Shown: piece after piece, positions 1-8,376 of the stretch
Numbering within the stretch: the first letter of the stretch is position 1
Layout: every line of letters begins with the position of its first letter
NCBI GenBank assembly: GCA_002366565.1
Contig: DFBJ01000009.1
Location: 496,001 to 560,000, forward strand
Length of the DNA stretch: 64,000 bases
Direction of reading: 5' to 3'
Source: Bacteriovoracaceae bacterium UBA3083
GTDB lineage: Bacteria; Bdellovibrionota; Bacteriovoracia; Bacteriovoracales; Bacteriovoracaceae
Program-made: the position numbers and the translations under genes
Notes under the pieces: model-generated
Told to the model about the DNA's origin: nothing
The model's database searches: none
What the model saw: only the letters and a program-made list of their open reading frames with translations

Positions 1-306
1 ACCGTAACAATAATGGCTCTACTCATTGCCCTATACGGAAGTAAGAATGTATTTCAATTAGTGCTTATTTCTTGGTCAGTTCTAGGGGCTGCTTTTGGAC
101 CACTGTTGTTTATTTATGCACTTGGGAAGTATTTATCTGAAATAAATGCAATTTTAATGGTAATAGTAGGTGTTGCTGTAACTCTTTTATGGAGACAACT
201 TGGACTTGCTGGTACAATGTTTGAAGTTGCTCCAGGAATGATTGCTGGGCTAATGACTTACTTTATACTATCAAAAACGAAGTATAATGGAGTAAAGGAA
301 GCTTAA
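1..306 (+). CDS. Sodium/proline symporter (PutP-type), C-terminal fragment
   Basis: The frame is open from base 1, so only about the last 100 residues of a longer gene are present. Three hydrophobic segments are visible. The stretch VFQLVLISWSVLGAAFGPLL and the later pattern of a charged turn, TLLWRQLGL and a PGMIAG helix match the end of sodium:solute symporters of the PutP branch (known family, SSS, Na+-coupled proline uptake at the inner membrane). The stop TAA overlaps the ATG of the mechanosensitive channel gene (TAATG), so the two are probably co-transcribed and coupled, perhaps as an osmotic pair of solute uptake and solute release. The substrate cannot be settled from this fragment. 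Confidence 0.72.
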   Translation, partial: TVTIMALLIALYGSKNVFQLVLISWSVLGAAFGPLLFIYALGKYLSEINAILMVIVGVAVTLLWRQLGLAGTMFEVAPGMIAGLMTYFILSKTKYNGVKEA

Positions 307-1187
307 TGGTTGATATTTTTGCTGAGTACTCATACCCAATAGGAGTGAGTACATTCTTCATTCTCTTTTACCTATACTTTAGATTAATTATAAAGAGAGC
401 GGAAAAGCTTAAGCTTAAAAATATTAAGAAAAGAGAAATCCACGGGGCGGTTGAGACAGATTCTCCTGTTGAAAATGATGAGAGAGAAATAAAAGAGAAG
501 GGAATTCATGCTATTGAAGGACGCTTCTCTTTTATTAGTAAAGCATTGCCTCTGGCCCTCATTTTTATATGGTCAGTAGTTGTCTTTATTCCTTACTTAG
601 GTCAGATTCCTTCTGTCTATATTTCAATTATTGCGGCGATTTTATCAGTTGCAGCAGGTGTTGCGTTGAGACCATTTCTTGAGAACTTATTCTCAGGAGT
701 TGTAATCTCATTCTTTAAATTTATTAAAATTGGTGACACCGTAATTATCGATGGTCACTATGGAATTATTGAAGAGATTGGACTTACTTACTCGATTGTG
801 AAGAAATGGGATTGGAATAGAGTTGTAATTCCTAATTCAAAATTGATTCAAAAAGAAATTCAAAACTTAACTATTAATGACCAATTCATTTGGGCACATA
901 TTGAGTTCTATGTTTCTCCTGAGACAGACTTAGAAAAGCTTGAGAAGTGGGCTAAAGATTGTCCTTCTGAGTCGAAGTACTTTGCCAATACCGAAGAGCC
1001 TGCCTTTTGGGTTATGGAAATGGAGAAGGACTCTATTAAGTGTTGGTTAGCTGCTTGGGCGGATAACCCTAGTGATGCTTGGGAGCTTCGTAATGATATG
1101 AGAACAAGCCTGATGAAGAAACTTCAGAAGGAAAAAATTAGTTTTCATCAAAATCATTGGAAAACCAACCTATCTAAGGACACTTAG
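306..1187 (+). CDS. Small-conductance mechanosensitive channel (MscS family)
   Basis: A 293-residue inner-membrane channel that would release solutes on hypo-osmotic shock. It has an N-terminal membrane segment (about 10-28), a charged linker, and two further helices (about 78-97 and 102-133). The last runs into the MscS pore signature with AAGVALRPFLENLFSGVVI, followed by the beta domain (KIGDTVIIDG, VVIPNSKL) typical of MscS. The length is close to E. coli MscS (286). The start overlaps the upstream stop by 1 nt, so translation is coupled. A small hairpin (GTTCGTA-ttt-TACGAAC, 1197-1213) just after the stop may end the transcript. Confidence 0.9.
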   Translation: MVDIFAEYSYPIGVSTFFILFYLYFRLIIKRAEKLKLKNIKKREIHGAVETDSPVENDEREIKEKGIHAIEGRFSFISKALPLALIFIWSVVVFIPYLGQIPSVYISIIAAILSVAAGVALRPFLENLFSGVVISFFKFIKIGDTVIIDGHYGIIEEIGLTYSIVKKWDWNRVVIPNSKLIQKEIQNLTINDQFIWAHIEFYVSPETDLEKLEKWAKDCPSESKYFANTEEPAFWVMEMEKDSIKCWLAAWADNPSDAWELRNDMRTSLMKKLQKEKISFHQNHWKTNLSKDT

Positions 1188-1196
1188 CACACCAGG

Positions 1197-1273
1197 GTTC
1201 GTATTTTACGAACTCTATCTTTGGTGATTGCTATTCGTATTTCCCTCATATAAAATGTGAACTATTCGTATTT
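1197..1273 (+). repeat. Three direct repeats of TTCGTATTT upstream of the LysR gene
   Basis: TTCGTATTT occurs at 1198-1206, 1234-1242 and 1265-1273. The last two copies extend to a shared 12-mer (CTATTCGTATTT) and are 31 bp apart, about three helical turns. The first copy is also half of the palindrome GTTCGTA-ttt-TACGAAC (1197-1213). The repeats fill the 103-bp gap before a LysR-type gene, so they may be its own binding sites (inference). The palindrome could alternatively be a weak mscS terminator. Confidence 0.5.
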
Positions 1274-1290
1274 AACTAATTGAGGATTCT

Positions 1291-2250
1291 ATGCATAAAT
1301 TAAAAGATATTAACTGGAACCATTTGTATTGCTTCTATGAAGTTGCCAAGGCGCAGTCTTTGAAGAAAGGGGCCAAGAGTATTGGAACTGCCTCGTCTAC
1401 TCTTAGTGAGCAGTTAAAGAAGCTAGAAGAGAAGTTTAATAAAAAGCTATTCGTTAGAAGTCCAAAGGGTTTATCTCTAACTAATGATGGTGCTCAGCTA
1501 TTTGATAAAACAAGAGTGATCTTTGAAGAGGGAAGTAAAATTTTAGAACACTTTTCTGAAGATGTTGTTGGTGGTTACCCAGTAAATGTCGGAATTGAAG
1601 AAACTATTTCATATGATTTAGCGTGCGAGTTTGCTTCTCAGTATTGGGATATGTACACGCCTTATGGAACAGTGAATACAATCAGACAGTCTGAGCAAGA
1701 TGTATTAATTGAAAATCTAGTTCAGGGAAATATCGATTGGGGGATCTCTCTTAGAAAGCCAAAGCGTAAGAGTTTAGACTGTCAAGAGATCGGGTCGTTT
1801 GAAGTTGTGTTTTGTTGCTCTGAAGATTTATATAATAAATTTAAAAGTAAAAAAGATATTCTTGTAAATATTCCATTTGCTGAAAACAGCTGGGATAAGA
1901 GTTTAAATAGAACGATCTACCAATACCTTCGTAAGAAAGGGATAATTCCAAAAGAGAAGATCTTCAGCGATCATTCAGACTTTGTTAATAAGTTATGTGA
2001 TCGTGGAAGGTGTGTGATGTTCATACCAAAGAATCCTTTAGAAGAGTATCCAGGGCTTAAGACTTTTCAATTAGATGAACCTATCAAGGTTTCTCTTTAC
2101 GCGATCTGGAAAAAGAGTGATGAGGGACTAATCTCTATTAGAAAGCTTAAAGACTTAATTCAAACTAAGTTATCTTATGTTCCTGAAAGATATGAAGATG
2201 TTGATTTACAGATTGAAGTCTCAGAAGTTTCTGACGACTTATTGAAGTAA
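1291..2250 (+). CDS. LysR-family transcriptional regulator (NhaR-like N-terminus)
   Basis: 319 residues. The N-terminal winged helix-turn-helix (about 8-67) has the order FYEVAKAQSLKKGAKSIG, then a recognition helix SSTLSEQLKKLEEKF and LFVRSPKGLSLT. The opening INWNHLYCFYEVAK resembles NhaR, which activates Na+/H+ antiporter genes. The rest (about 95-295) fits the two-lobed effector domain. A cation/proton antiporter gene lies 500 bp downstream, which would suit an NhaR-like job, but this is inference. The start has an upstream GAGGAT Shine-Dalgarno. Direct repeats just upstream may be its operator. Confidence 0.85.
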   Translation: MHKLKDINWNHLYCFYEVAKAQSLKKGAKSIGTASSTLSEQLKKLEEKFNKKLFVRSPKGLSLTNDGAQLFDKTRVIFEEGSKILEHFSEDVVGGYPVNVGIEETISYDLACEFASQYWDMYTPYGTVNTIRQSEQDVLIENLVQGNIDWGISLRKPKRKSLDCQEIGSFEVVFCCSEDLYNKFKSKKDILVNIPFAENSWDKSLNRTIYQYLRKKGIIPKEKIFSDHSDFVNKLCDRGRCVMFIPKNPLEEYPGLKTFQLDEPIKVSLYAIWKKSDEGLISIRKLKDLIQTKLSYVPERYEDVDLQIEVSEVSDDLLK

Positions 2251-2256
2251 TATTAC

Positions 2257-2544
2257 TTAATGGTCGAGCTTCTTTAGTTCGACTAGTTTTGCCTTTGCGA
2301 GCTTATCTAGTATTTGAGAAACCTTTTCTGTGAGGTCTTTTGTGTTACTCTTTGAGTTCGCTTTAATTTCCTTACATAGATCTGTAATAGATGAATTTCC
2401 TGAACAAAGTTCCCAAATAAGTAAGATACCAGCATTTGTTGAGTAGGCCTTGCCATCAGTATTTAATAACATGAAGTTTTCATCTTTATCTTTAGCTAGT
2501 TTGCCTAATTTTATAGGGTAGAGCTTATCTGTCTGTGCGAGCAT
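2257..2544 (-). CDS. PqqD-like small protein
   Basis: A 95-residue soluble protein matching the PqqD fold: an early LNTDGKAYSTNAGILLIWELC followed by a D/E-rich second half with two predicted helices ending in LAKAKLVELKK. Outside PQQ synthesis, PqqD-like proteins often act as peptide chaperones for radical-SAM enzymes. No radical-SAM partner, pqqA or modified-peptide gene is nearby, so its partner is unknown. AAGGAG precedes the ATG. It converges with the LysR gene (6-bp gap). Confidence 0.6.
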   Translation of the reverse strand: MLAQTDKLYPIKLGKLAKDKDENFMLLNTDGKAYSTNAGILLIWELCSGNSSITDLCKEIKANSKSNTKDLTEKVSQILDKLAKAKLVELKKLDH

Positions 2545-2754
2545 TCCTATTCTCCTTTCTTAGGTTTAATCAATGTTAGCACTAAGCTCAAACACTCTCA
2601 CGAAGTATGTTCTTGGTTTCGTCTAAGCCGAATGGACTATTTCTCGTTAAATTGCGCATGGCGCGCTATAGAAGTTTTCTAGAAATTAATAGAAGTGTAC
2701 TTAAATTATTATTTTTAGGATAAAATTTTAAGATAAACTCATTAAAGGTGACCA

Positions 2755-3909
2755 ATGAATCTTTCAATATCTAATGATTTAGAATACCTAGCTATTTTTA
2801 CTCTAGTGCTTATTCTCCCAAAACTTCTTTTAAGGTTTAGACTACCTTCAGGAATTACGGCCCTTCTTATAGGGATACTATTTTCAACAATTGATCCAAG
2901 TATTCAAGATGATCGATTATTTAGATTCTTATCTCAAATCGGTATTACCTCTCTATTCCTATTCGCTGGCCTTGAAGTTGATTTTGAAGAACTTAAGAGC
3001 GATGGGAAATACTTATCAAAGTATATTTTAAAATCTCTAGTTGTTATTCTTATTATGGTCTTTAGTTTAAGCCAGTTCTTTGAACTCACATATCCAAGTG
3101 CAACAATACTAGCTCTGGGAATTTTTACTCCATCTGCAGGTTTCATAATGAACTCTATGCACTCTTTTAAAATGGGTGAGGATCAAGAGTACTGGGTAAA
3201 GTCTAAAGCAATCAGTAAGGAGCTCCTCTCTGTTGTTCTACTTTTTATAGCTCTTCAAGGTGATGATATTAAGTCTATGCTAGTTTCATTAGCTTTCTTT
3301 GCAGCTTTATTTGCATTTCTTCCACTTATCTTTAAATTATATTTTAAATTCATCTCACCATATGCACCTAACTCTGAGATACCGTTCTTAGTCGTTCTCT
3401 CTTTAACGGCAGGAGTTGTTTCTAAAGAGCTTGGAACTTACTACCTTGTTGGAGCCTTCATTGTTGGTCTAATAGGTTCTAGGTTTAAGCATAGAATCTT
3501 TAAAGATGATGAGAAAATGCTCTTTAGTGCACTGGCCGGATTCTTTAATGTCTTTCTTCCTTTCTACTTCTTTCAAGCAGGATTGAAGATTTCAGTAGGT
3601 GAAGTAACTTTAGACTCATTTACTCTTGGACTTATTTTCATCGTTATCTTTGTTCCGCTAAGACTTGTGCTGACTAGTTCTAGCTTAAAGTATGTTCTAA
3701 AAGAGTTCATAAATAAGCCTTATCAGATTTCATTATCTCTGATGCCAACACTTATTTTTGGCCTTGTTGCAGCTGGAGCTTTAAGAGCAAAGGGTGAAGT
3801 TGATATTAAACTTATCTATGCATTAATTTTCTATACGCTCATTTCAAGCCTACTTCCATCTATCTTCTTTTCACTTAAAAGGGATAAAAAAGAAGTAATT
3901 GAACAATAA
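2755..3909 (+). CDS. Cation:proton antiporter (CPA2, Na+/H+ exchanger domain)
   Basis: A 384-residue polytopic protein with roughly 11-12 membrane helices. It carries the Na_H_Exchanger (PF00999) arrangement: LLRFRLPSGITALLIGILF near the N-terminus, then a FAGLEVDFEEL segment that matches the conserved GLE(V/I)D helix of CPA2 transporters, and a C-terminal half with AGVVSKELGTYYLVGAFIVG. It has no TrkA-N or RCK domain, so it is the short transporter-only form. Predicted role is Na+/H+ or K+/H+ exchange at the inner membrane. AAAGGTG precedes the ATG. Confidence 0.88.
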   Translation: MNLSISNDLEYLAIFTLVLILPKLLLRFRLPSGITALLIGILFSTIDPSIQDDRLFRFLSQIGITSLFLFAGLEVDFEELKSDGKYLSKYILKSLVVILIMVFSLSQFFELTYPSATILALGIFTPSAGFIMNSMHSFKMGEDQEYWVKSKAISKELLSVVLLFIALQGDDIKSMLVSLAFFAALFAFLPLIFKLYFKFISPYAPNSEIPFLVVLSLTAGVVSKELGTYYLVGAFIVGLIGSRFKHRIFKDDEKMLFSALAGFFNVFLPFYFFQAGLKISVGEVTLDSFTLGLIFIVIFVPLRLVLTSSSLKYVLKEFINKPYQISLSLMPTLIFGLVAAGALRAKGEVDIKLIYALIFYTLISSLLPSIFFSLKRDKKEVIEQ

Positions 3910-3953
3910 TAGTGACTTAGGAAAAATTAATATTTTCAAATACTTAAATGCTT

Positions 3954-4004
3954 GTTGCTTTGGATTATTGAGTGTGCTAATTAAGACTTAATATTTAAAG
4001 CAAC
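3954..4004 (+). repeat. 8-bp inverted repeat in the leader of the RRM gene
   Basis: GTTGCTTT (3954-3961) and AAAGCAAC (3997-4004) are perfect complements around a 35-nt AT-rich loop, between the antiporter stop and the RRM gene. It could be a leader structure for the RNA-binding protein or the antiporter 3' end. No U-run follows. Confidence 0.3.
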
Positions 4005-4082
4005 AGCTAAGAGATTTAACCAGTTTTCTGTCTAACTTCTTCATAGCATGTGGCAAAGACCATTTCAGATCGGAGAATTATA

Positions 4083-4367
4083 ATGGGTAGAAAATTGTAT
4101 GTAGGAAACCTTCCTTTTTCAGCAACAGAAGACACACTTCTTGACACTTTTTCATCGTGTGGAACTGTAGATTCAGCTAAGCTAATCACAGATAGAGATA
4201 CTGGAAGAAGTAAAGGTTTTGCATTTGTTGAGATGTCAACTGACGACGAAGCTCAAGAAGCAATACAGAAATTTGATGGTAATGACTTAGACGGTCGTCC
4301 ATTAAGAGTAAATGAAGCGAAGCCAAAAGAGCCAAGAACTGGTGGTTTTGGTGGTGGACGTTACTAG
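4083..4367 (+). CDS. Single-RRM RNA-binding protein with Gly-rich tail
   Basis: 94 residues: one RNA-recognition motif with RNP2 (KLYVGNL, residues 3-9) and RNP1 (KGFAFVEM, about 41-48), then a short GGFGGGRY tail. This is the standard architecture of bacterial and cyanobacterial RNA-binding proteins, often cold-induced. The start at 4083 is chosen because CGGAG lies 8 nt upstream; an in-frame ATG at 4050 lacks a ribosome site and would add residues outside the domain. The long leader (3910-4082) may carry regulation. It ends at a strong terminator and is monocistronic. Confidence 0.93.
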   Translation: MGRKLYVGNLPFSATEDTLLDTFSSCGTVDSAKLITDRDTGRSKGFAFVEMSTDDEAQEAIQKFDGNDLDGRPLRVNEAKPKEPRTGGFGGGRY

Positions 4368-4393
4368 TTAACTGACCCTTCATTGTAATACTG

Positions 4394-4422
4394 AGCAGTA
4401 CTTTATGTACTGCTTTTTTTTT
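4394..4422 (+). terminator. Intrinsic terminator of the RRM gene
   Basis: Stem GCAGTAC (4395-4401), loop TTTAT, GTACTGC (4407-4413), followed by nine T. Confidence 0.92.
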
Positions 4423-4429
4423 GCCAAGT

Positions 4430-4458
4430 TTGCACAAATAAATTAATTCCATTACATT
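4430..4458 (+). promoter_or_regulatory. Sigma70-type promoter, possibly giving a leaderless mRNA
   Basis: TTGCAC (4430-4435), a 17-bp spacer, TACATT (4453-4458). Six bases separate the -10 from the ATG at 4465, so the expected start site falls on the ATG itself. No Shine-Dalgarno is present before this gene. Confidence 0.55.
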
Positions 4459-4464
4459 TATAGA

Positions 4465-4965
4465 ATGACAAAAGATCTCTTTAAATCTGAAATTAAACAA
4501 GTTGGTGGATATCTAAAAGAAGTAGTTACTTTCTTCGACTCTTCTGGAAAACCTATTAGCCATATTGTTAATCCACTAATGGTTGAACTAAGACCTAGAG
4601 ATATAACTCAAATTTTTGTAGGTGCTCTTCTTGTCTCATCTCCACTTTGTTTTACTGAAGAAGTGTGGACTCTGAGTATTAGTTTAAAAAATGAAAATGT
4701 AGTGTACCTTGCAATTTCATCAATCGTAGCAGTACTGCTCTTTGTCTATTACAACTTCTATAGAGATAAACTTAGAGGAAATGTTATAGAGTTCGTAAAG
4801 AGAATTATTGCTATTTATACAATATCAATCTTAAGCGTGATTCTTGTACTTTTCTTAATTGATAAGTTTCCAATCATGACGACCCCTTATATTGCTATAA
4901 AGAGAGTTATCATTATTGGGTTTCCATCTATTTTTGGTGCTGTAATTACAGACTCACTTAAGTAA
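4465..4965 (+). CDS. DUF2391-like integral membrane protein
   Basis: 166 residues: a short cytoplasmic N-terminus, then about four membrane helices. RDITQIFVGALLVSSP with FTEEVW and VYYNFYRDK resemble the DUF2391 (TIGR02587) family, whose function is unknown. The start has no Shine-Dalgarno; a -35/-10 pair ends 6 nt upstream, so the transcript may be leaderless. It is convergent with the metal-ABC permease and overlaps its 3' end by 12 bp. Confidence 0.65.
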   Translation: MTKDLFKSEIKQVGGYLKEVVTFFDSSGKPISHIVNPLMVELRPRDITQIFVGALLVSSPLCFTEEVWTLSISLKNENVVYLAISSIVAVLLFVYYNFYRDKLRGNVIEFVKRIIAIYTISILSVILVLFLIDKFPIMTTPYIAIKRVIIIGFPSIFGAVITDSLK

Positions 4966-5757
4966 CTTCTCATTAAAAAACTTAACAAGAATACAGAGGG
5001 TCGCTAGTAGAACTACTTGCGTAGGAGTTGTGCTGAGCTTTTCAAAGAAGAGTGATAGCAGAAGTCCACCTAGGGATGCCGCTATATTAATAAGAATTAA
5101 TACAGTATGATTTTTCTTTTGATTCTTAAATGAACTTCCAAGTATCACTGCCCCAAGCGACAGAAAACTTAAAGTGTAAACTAGTCCTAATCCAAAAACA
5201 CTAACAACAATTGGTATTAGAAGTAGGTACTCATCTTTTACATTTCTTTTTCTTCTTTGAAAGAAGTTAATCTCTAAAGAGTTTCTAGTGAGCATTCTAT
5301 TTAGGTAGAAAAGAGCAAAGTTAATTACTATGAAGACAGCAATTAAAATAAGATTCTCTATTCTTGTTGTCGTCACTGTACTTCCAAAGAGGCCACTATT
5401 TAGGTGAGGCTCTAGGTTTGGAAAGAATGAAATCATTAAGTACTGTAGGGAACTGAGAATGAGATAGATACAAATCATTCTTGTAGATCTCTCTTTATGA
5501 TTTACTTTAAAGAGATCAAAGAGAAACTTTCCTAGTATGAAGAAAGTAATACTACTTAAAAGAGGAATAATTGGAAGATGAATCATTGGCACAATTAAAT
5601 GACCAACGAGGTTTCCAATGATTGCAAACTGACAAAGAGCAAAAAGCTCAATGAATTTATTTCTCCATATAAAATGCTTACCTATGATCGATAGGGACGC
5701 ACTTGATAGAGTTGTTGTGATGAAGCTTAGCTTATAAAATAAAATCATTCCTAACAT
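4954..5757 (-). CDS. Metal ABC transporter permease (ZnuB/MntB-like)
   Basis: 267 residues with about seven or eight membrane helices. The opening SFITTTLSSASLSIIGKHFIWR and the late segment GLGLVYTLSFLSLGAVILGSSF match ABC-3 family permeases for Zn2+ or Mn2+. It is the last gene of a four-gene minus-strand operon (outer-membrane protein, binding protein, ATPase, permease) and overlaps the ATPase gene by 7 bp. Several positions usually conserved in ABC-3 proteins are divergent, so metal specificity rests on the operon rather than on this protein. Confidence 0.8.
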   Translation of the reverse strand: MLGMILFYKLSFITTTLSSASLSIIGKHFIWRNKFIELFALCQFAIIGNLVGHLIVPMIHLPIIPLLSSITFFILGKFLFDLFKVNHKERSTRMICIYLILSSLQYLMISFFPNLEPHLNSGLFGSTVTTTRIENLILIAVFIVINFALFYLNRMLTRNSLEINFFQRRKRNVKDEYLLLIPIVVSVFGLGLVYTLSFLSLGAVILGSSFKNQKKNHTVLILINIAASLGGLLLSLFFEKLSTTPTQVVLLATLCILVKFFNEKLLK

Positions 5758-6311
5758 AGTTCGTACTCTCTACAGTTAAGTTGCATGTCTAGGTGACTTA
5801 CAACTATTAGGGATAATTCTTTATTATCTAACATCATCTTATTTATTAAGTCTTCAACGAGCTTTCTTGATTTCTTATCGAGATGATTAAAAGGCTCATC
5901 TAACACTAAGACCTTTGTTTCAGCGGTAATTCTAGAGAGGATTAGCGCTAATTGCTTTTCTCCCCCTGAGGCATTAACCCAAAGTCTTTCTCTTAGTTCA
6001 TCTCGAAGGTAAGCTTTTATTCTATCTGGAACAAGGTAGACGTCTAAGATTTCTTCAAGTGTGAAATTTATATTACTTGAGTTTGTAGATACTTGTGGGA
6101 GGTAGGATACTTCTTTTAATGAAATCTTCCAGTCAACACTACCATGAAGACGTGGAACTTCGTTTAGTAAAGTTTTTAGAAGAGTACTCTTTCCCGAACC
6201 GTTTGGACCTTTGATCTGTAGGATTTCTCCAGGGTCAAGCTCTAAGTTTATGGACTCACCAAGTGATGATTTATATCCAATTTTTAGGTTGACCGTGGAG
6301 AGGTAGCTCAT
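5751..6311 (-). CDS. Metal ABC transporter ATP-binding protein (ZnuC-like)
   Basis: 186 residues, short for the family (usually 230-250). Walker A is GPNGSGKST (35-43), the Q-loop is LPQVS (about 71-75), the signature is NASGGEKQ (about 114-121), Walker B plus Glu is VLVLDEP (about 134-140), and the H-loop is VVSHLD. All catalytic motifs are intact, so the short length comes from a trimmed helical region and C-terminus. It overlaps the binding-protein gene by 4 bp and the permease by 7 bp. Confidence 0.9.
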   Translation of the reverse strand: MSYLSTVNLKIGYKSSLGESINLELDPGEILQIKGPNGSGKSTLLKTLLNEVPRLHGSVDWKISLKEVSYLPQVSTNSSNINFTLEEILDVYLVPDRIKAYLRDELRERLWVNASGGEKQLALILSRITAETKVLVLDEPFNHLDKKSRKLVEDLINKMMLDNKELSLIVVSHLDMQLNCREYELC

Positions 6312-7204
6312 TTTGATTCCAGTATTTGTTTAATTAAATTATCTTGTAGAGCATTGTAAGCATTTGAACTCTTATAATCAATAATACTTAGAGGAGATAT
6401 GATTATTTTTACTCCAGTCATCTCTACAATCTTATTTAATACCTTTCTTGGAGCACTATCTGTGGCAAGAATAAACTTAATCTTCTTATTTTTGATTTCA
6501 TTTACAACCTTAATAATCCTAGCTGCTGAAGGTGGAACACCTGAGATCTCTTCGACACTATCTAAATTATTAAGTTCATAATCTTTAAAGAAGTAAGTAA
6601 ATTCCTTGTGATACTCCATGAAGTTAAGATCCTTCACTTGAGCGAGGCTCTTAATCTCTCTATTTCTCAAGTCTTTAAGATTTTTTACAAGAGTATTGTA
6701 ATTCTCTTCAAACGCCTTAGAGTTCTTAGAGTCAGCTTTTGAGAGTACTGAGAGTATCTCTTTTGCCGCCATGGCCATATAGCTAGGTCCTAGGTGGTAG
6801 TGAGGGTTTCCTGCAGAGTGCACGTCCCCGTGAGATCTATCAAGAGCAACTTCCTGCTTGTCTAGAACTTCTACGCTGTGACTAGCATCACAATACCCAT
6901 CATTTCCACTTTGTACTTTCTTATTTCCTGCTCTTTTAAGAACTTTGTTTGCCCAGGCAGCTTCAAGCTCAAGCCCAACAACACAGAAAACATCAGCAGA
7001 GGCCACTTTGTGGATAAAGCTTGGAAGGGCTTCTACAAAGTGAGGGTTTTCTGTCCCATTTAAGAGGGACTTTACTTCCACGTGCTCTCCACCAACTTGG
7101 CCCGCGAGCCAAGCTATATCAGTAGTGGTTGTTACAACATTAATCTTTGCAAGTGAGCTAAGTGTTATCAAAAATGTAAGTAGTACTTTTATTTTAGAAT
7201 ACAT
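6308..7204 (-). CDS. znuA: Periplasmic metal-binding protein of the Zn/Mn ABC importer (ZnuA-like)
   Basis: 298 residues with a signal peptide (about 1-18). It has the cluster A-I fold: VVTTTTDIAWLAGQVGG, metal ligands expected at His55 (ENPHF), His137 (within HYHLGP), His199 (EYHKEF) and Asp249 (LATDSAP). The loop around 125-137 is rich in His and Asp (SHGDVH, HYH), a short version of the His-rich loop of zinc-specific ZnuA. The gene overlaps the outer-membrane protein gene by 11 bp. Zinc is favoured over manganese because of that loop, the His-rich outer-membrane partner and the neighbouring zinc enzyme. The symbol is a family-level assignment. Confidence 0.85.
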   Translation of the reverse strand: MYSKIKVLLTFLITLSSLAKINVVTTTTDIAWLAGQVGGEHVEVKSLLNGTENPHFVEALPSFIHKVASADVFCVVGLELEAAWANKVLKRAGNKKVQSGNDGYCDASHSVEVLDKQEVALDRSHGDVHSAGNPHYHLGPSYMAMAAKEILSVLSKADSKNSKAFEENYNTLVKNLKDLRNREIKSLAQVKDLNFMEYHKEFTYFFKDYELNNLDSVEEISGVPPSAARIIKVVNEIKNKKIKFILATDSAPRKVLNKIVEMTGVKIIISPLSIIDYKSSNAYNALQDNLIKQILESK

Positions 7205-8255
7205 GAGCTGGGTGACTCCCTAAGATAAAGACAACTTGTAGAAGGGCCTTAGTATCTTTGTTAGTAGTTGCATGCTTAGTTTTAGTGAATCCGTGTGAAA
7301 GACTTGCTCTAATTTTTGAGAACTCACTAGAGTTGTATGTGTACTGTCCTGTAACTCCATAGTCTATTTGATCATTATCACTACTTAGGTGCTTAAGAGC
7401 GTCTAGTCTATAACCTAGAGCAGAAGACTGAAGTACTGCATAGTCATTGAAGATATAGGCCCCTAACATTTCTGTTCTAGTTCCTTCTTCTTCTGATTCT
7501 CTATACCAAACTTCAGACTGAAGAATGAACTCATTTCTCTTTCCAACTCTATCTTTAAGTAAGAAATCAAGTCCTAGAAGAGTTTGTTCTTCTCCGTGTG
7601 CATCTTTCTTTCTTAAGATATTAAAAGCTGTTTCCATTCCTTTAGAAGTTGAGAATTCTTTAAAGTGAGAAAGTCTTAAATAGTGAGTAGGGTACTTAGC
7701 CTTTTCTGACTCTTCATCATGACCCTCTTCTTCCTCTTCGTGGTCATGTTCATGATTGAAGTCATCACCAACAGTAACCCCTAAAGTTAGATTGAAAATA
7801 GCATCTGTAGGAAGTAAGTAGTTATACTCTACACCAGAGTCAAAAGCCGCTTCTTCACCAAAAAGAGCTTCATTAACTAGTGGAGTATCAGTGAAGTACC
7901 AATCGTGTCTGTGTACTCTATTAATTCTTCCAACTCCTAGAAAGAACTTTCCAACTTTGAAAGTTGATCTTGGAATAAATGAACTGTTCTCAACATACAT
8001 TTCATGAAGTTCAAAATTATGTTCACCTTCGACATTGTGAGCAGCAAGACTGATGAAACCATTAAAGTTGTGATCAATAGGAGAGTAGAAAGTTAATTCA
8101 GCTTCTCTCATTTCTAGCTTTTCTTTAGCTGTACTAGACTTGTTGATACCTTGGTCATAAAGCATATCTGCAGCAGCAGATATTTTTAAACCACCGTTAT
8201 CAACAGCATGAACTGAGGCCATAGATAATAATAATAAACTTAGGGTTTTTAGCAT
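7194..8255 (-). CDS. Outer-membrane beta-barrel protein with His/Asp/Glu-rich loop, zinc-uptake operon
   Basis: 353 residues with a signal peptide (about 1-17, cut after VHA). Alternating hydrophobic strands and a C-terminal Phe are typical of porin-like barrels. Residues 168-183 form a loop of His, Asp and Glu (HEHDHEEEEEGHDEE), a likely metal-catching segment. It is first in the operon and overlaps the binding-protein gene, so it probably carries or gathers zinc at the outer membrane (inference). The start at 8255 has GGAG 6 nt upstream; a start at 8372 would add a non-signal N-terminus across the promoter and is rejected. Confidence 0.82.
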   Translation of the reverse strand: MLKTLSLLLLSMASVHAVDNGGLKISAAADMLYDQGINKSSTAKEKLEMREAELTFYSPIDHNFNGFISLAAHNVEGEHNFELHEMYVENSSFIPRSTFKVGKFFLGVGRINRVHRHDWYFTDTPLVNEALFGEEAAFDSGVEYNYLLPTDAIFNLTLGVTVGDDFNHEHDHEEEEEGHDEESEKAKYPTHYLRLSHFKEFSTSKGMETAFNILRKKDAHGEEQTLLGLDFLLKDRVGKRNEFILQSEVWYRESEEEGTRTEMLGAYIFNDYAVLQSSALGYRLDALKHLSSDNDQIDYGVTGQYTYNSSEFSKIRASLSHGFTKTKHATTNKDTKALLQVVFILGSHPAHVF

Positions 8256-8300
8256 ATATATCTCCATTTTGTTTTTTCGACTATATAAGAGATAAGCCTT

Positions 8301-8317
8301 TTGCAACTCAATTGCAA
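8301..8317 (-). promoter_or_regulatory. Palindrome TTGCAA-N5-TTGCAA, candidate metal-repressor operator
   Basis: TTGCAACTCAATTGCAA lies about 46 bp upstream of the first gene of the zinc operon. On the minus strand one half-site sits where a -35 would be, with TATATA about 15 bp further on. A Fur/Zur-type repressor is a reasonable guess, but the match to a known Zur box is not clear, so this is inference. Confidence 0.45.
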
Positions 8318-8376
8318 TAATAAATGCAGTGCTAGTGTGAATACGTAGCCTGATATCTATAATATCAGGCATTTAT

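Noticed and set aside
2545..2754. tRNA or small RNA in the gap between the PqqD-like and antiporter genes
   Set aside because: No cloverleaf or T-loop (GTTCGAA-type) sequence found; the AT-rich gap most likely holds two promoters only.
4186..4500. Minus-strand frame of 104 residues across the RRM gene and its terminator
   Set aside because: It is a shadow of the RRM gene and runs through an intrinsic terminator.
8256..8372. N-terminal extension of the outer-membrane protein frame to 8372
   Set aside because: The extra 39 residues cross the promoter and operator; the ATG at 8255 has a good ribosome site and begins a clear signal peptide.
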